DNA from: Thermomucor indicae-seudaticae
Lineage: Eukaryota > Mucoromycota > Mucoromycetes > Mucorales > Lichtheimiaceae
Assembly (NCBI GenBank): GCA_000787465.1
Contig: JSYX01000612.1
Coordinates: 1-20,868 of the forward strand
Length of the DNA: 20,868 nt
Reading direction: 5' to 3'
A program made the translations under genes and the position numbers. Under the pieces are notes generated by a model. That model made no database searches. It was not told the DNA's origin and worked only from the letters and a program-made list of their open reading frames with translations. How positions within the stretch are numbered: position 1 is the first letter of the stretch; the number at the start of each line of letters is the position of its first letter. Positions 18,899 to 20,868 of the stretch are shown in pieces.

Positions 18899-19232
18899 CA
18901 CTGTGGGAAAGAATTGGGTGAATTTCGGGTGAAAACCGGTTGTTATTAAGCTCTTTCACCTTCACCCTGAATTCAACTGGATTTCACCCGATTTTCACCT
19001 CACAACAGAAACACGCATATCTCACCTACAGTTGTATCATTATATATTACATGGGTTCCACCGAGAAATTTTCACTCGATTTTCACCTATTTTCAACAGG
19101 TCTTGACCCAAAGTTCACATTGTCCATTGTGGAAAAGGATTGGATGAACTTCGGGTGAAAACCGGTTCTCATTAAGCTTTTTCACCCGGTTTTCACCCAG
19201 AACCAGTTTTCACCCAATTCTTTCCCACAATG
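18899..19232. mobile_element. 334-bp MITE with 24-bp TIRs and TCT target-site duplication
   Basis: The left end CACTGTGGGAAAGAATTGGG (TIR 18899-18922) is the reverse complement of 19209-19232 with one mismatch in 24 bases. TCT flanks both sides (18896-18898 and 19233-19235), consistent with a 3-bp target duplication. A CACTG terminus plus a 3-bp duplication fits the CACTA/CMC superfamily. Inside are a second direct copy of the left end (about 19123-19175, sharing CTTCGGGTGAAAACCGGTT-type sequence) and many TTTTCACC words, so a nested or internally duplicated structure is likely. There is no coding capacity, so it is non-autonomous. Confidence 0.75.
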
Positions 19233-19311
19233 TCTTCTTCAAGCCCTTCTTCTAACGTAAGTCACAGAATGATTGTGATGCTTGCTGGTGGTGAACTAAA
19301 CGTATTGTAGG

Positions 19312-20868
19312 ATGTTGCGCGTATACTTTACTTGGACACACCCCGCGACCGGAGTCTTACAAGAAACGACTTTTGTGAACGGAACTGCCGAAAGTTATTT
19401 GGACGAGGAGCGTCAAACGATGGAAAAGCGTCGCCGTATCAGCTCAGAAAAACCCCAGCCTGAACGTTTCAATCATGAAAAAGTATGGACATTTCTCAAT
19501 GTCTAATGATTGTACTCAAAAATTGACTAGATACATGAACCCGATAATGTGTTTGTTGGAGAAGAAGGACTCTCTGTGGGAACCATAATCAAACGATCTG
19601 CAGTTCAGAAACTGCATTCATACGATCAACTGGATTCGGCGTTCAAAGCTCATGTCAAGTAAGTATCTATTTCTCAACCTTCCGCATCTTATCCATCGTA
19701 CATTTATTTGTAGCCTCGGTTTGAACAGTATCCTTGATTTGACGCAAGGATATTTCGCTGGACAAAAAACACTTGTTTTAAAAAGGACTGTGGGCAGATC
19801 TCAAAAACCAGTTCAACAAGCAACGGACGATACCACCTGTCACGAGAGTTGTGAAGAAAGGCCTGCGAAAAATTGGCGATGTAATTACTCCACATCACTT
19901 GTAAATCCTACACATAGTCATGCATCTTGATATTGTAGATTCTAAAAGAATCGGAAGAGCGCGCGTATTGGAAAGCAAAGGAAAAGCAGCAACATGCCTC
20001 TGATGTCGAAGACAAGATTTCCCTTGAAATAACTGTTCTCATGTAATCTCCGGTGATGTACTCACATCCATGTGCTTTGTGCTTAATTATCATATGGTAA
20101 TATGCCAGCTTGGACCAGTACATCAAGGACCACCCTCTCTTAAATGACCGCCGACCAAAGACGTCCGAGATGGATTACACTGTCAAAATCTGGGGCCCGA
20201 TCCCTGATTGCCTGTTGGCGAACAGCGGTCGGACGTGCAAGTGGTATGTATTTTACTGTCCAGAACTCTGGTCTTTTGCTCAGCCTGGCATATGCTCCAG
20301 GAACTCAATGCAACCCACGAGCATGTTCCATGAAGACGAAAACGGGCAAAGAGTCCTTGTTCCCGGTTTCCTGATCGACTTGAGAGTCATATCTATGTGG
20401 GAGGATGACGAGGTAGACGTTGCGGTCGGAGAGGTCGCAGGTTGCCCAGACGTCAGCAAAGTCAAAGCAGATCGATCCAAGATCTTAAAAGAGGCAAAAG
20501 CCCTCTACGACAGCATAATCGAGGACCCACTGAGCGAGGAAGATGCAGCACACTTGCAAATCACAGGCTTGCAAATAATCGGATCGAAAATGTACAGTGC
20601 TAGGCCGCAATTCTTATTGTGGTGATGTGAAACTGATACAATCTGTAGGCCGTGAGGCATCTTTCCTCAATCTTCGATAATTGCAGACGGATTGTACGTC
20701 TCGAGCACTGGGGCCGATTTCAAATATCCTAGCAACGACCGTGGAAGCCTGGAGGACTTTCTGGCTATTCTGCTGCAGTTCAGGGTTAGTTTATTGCTCG
20801 CAGCAAACGAATGGCTTACTGATTAGTTGAATGCTCGCAGGGCAAGTGTAGCCGTATAAGCTACATTG
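19312..20868 (+). CDS. Orphan fungal protein, multi-exon, probably frame-disrupted; 3' end beyond window
   Basis: Proposed exons: 19312-19482, 19531-19658, 19714-19880, 19939-20042, 20109-20243, 20301-about 20621, 20687-20784, 20841 onward. The product starts MLRVYFTWTHPATGVLQETT, then RSAVQKLHSYDQLDSAFKAH and LGLNSILDLTQGYFAGQK. Next come LWADLKNQFNKQRTIPPVTR, KESEERAYWKAKEKQQ, LDQYIKDHPLLNDRRPKTSE, MDYTVKIWGPIPDCLLANSG, VPGFLIDLRVIS, EVDVAVGEVAG and GLYVSSSTGADFKYPS. I do not recognise the family; it appears paralogous to the gene fragment at 2-562. Two problems: exon 3 changes frame by one at an A5 run (19780-19784), and no GT donor after FLL joins in phase to DGLYVSS (a donor at 20597 would, skipping eight residues). 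Either this is a decaying copy or the assembly has small errors. ATG 19312 is the first after an in-frame stop. The MITE ends 79 bp upstream. Confidence 0.55.

Noticed and set aside
18899..19232. Possible CRISPR-like direct repeats (recurrent TTTTCACC and GGTGAAAACCGG)
   Set aside because: Spacing is irregular, repeats are short and partly inverted, and the element has TIRs and a target duplication in a eukaryotic genome.

Overview
The window looks like nuclear DNA of a filamentous fungus, most likely an early-diverging Mucoromycota/Mucorales type. The evidence is many short introns (mostly 52-77 bp), conserved eukaryotic housekeeping genes, a fungal-style urease accessory gene, and flanking orphan proteins with no family I can name. 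I cannot name the species. The exon models were built by hand from splice consensus plus family conservation; each of the nine conserved multi-exon models closes in frame.

Layout. 1-562: 3' end of a degenerate orphan gene (+). 563-1793: repeats only. 1794-3273: D-serine dehydratase / D-threonine aldolase-like enzyme (+). 3307-4166: Nudix ADP-sugar pyrophosphatase (+), only 33 bp further on. 4323-5856: Ser/Gln-rich protein with a conserved C-terminal EYDRR...THFF block (-). 6321-7638: GPN3 GTPase (-), divergent across 108 bp from RPB8 (+, 7747-8378). 8823-10062: short-chain dehydrogenase (+). 10304-11152: intronless MPDU1 (-). 11153-12155: no supported gene. 12156-13402: UreG (+, 8 exons including 8-nt and 11-nt exons). 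13667-14719: prohibitin-1 (+). 15083-17270: Vps27/HRS ESCRT-0 subunit (-). 17271-18898: broken coding fragments and inverted repeats. 18899-19232: a 334-bp MITE with a TCT target duplication. 19312 to the window end: a second orphan gene (+), apparently a paralog of the one at the left edge.

Functional links: GPN3 (RNA polymerase II assembly and import) and RPB8 (shared polymerase subunit) face each other over one short promoter region. The other genes look like an ordinary mixture (amino-acid metabolism, nucleotide-sugar clean-up, dolichol-mannose use, nickel insertion into urease, mitochondrial inner membrane, endosomal sorting).

Most unusual: six of the 40 introns modelled in the nine conserved multi-exon genes need a GC donor (five read GCAAGT), far above the roughly one percent usual for fungi. 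Also notable are a GPN3 start codon split by an intron, two microexons in UreG, and an orphan family at both window ends with an intron at the same place. I found no CRISPR, prophage, tRNA or rRNA, and no convincing undescribed multi-gene system.
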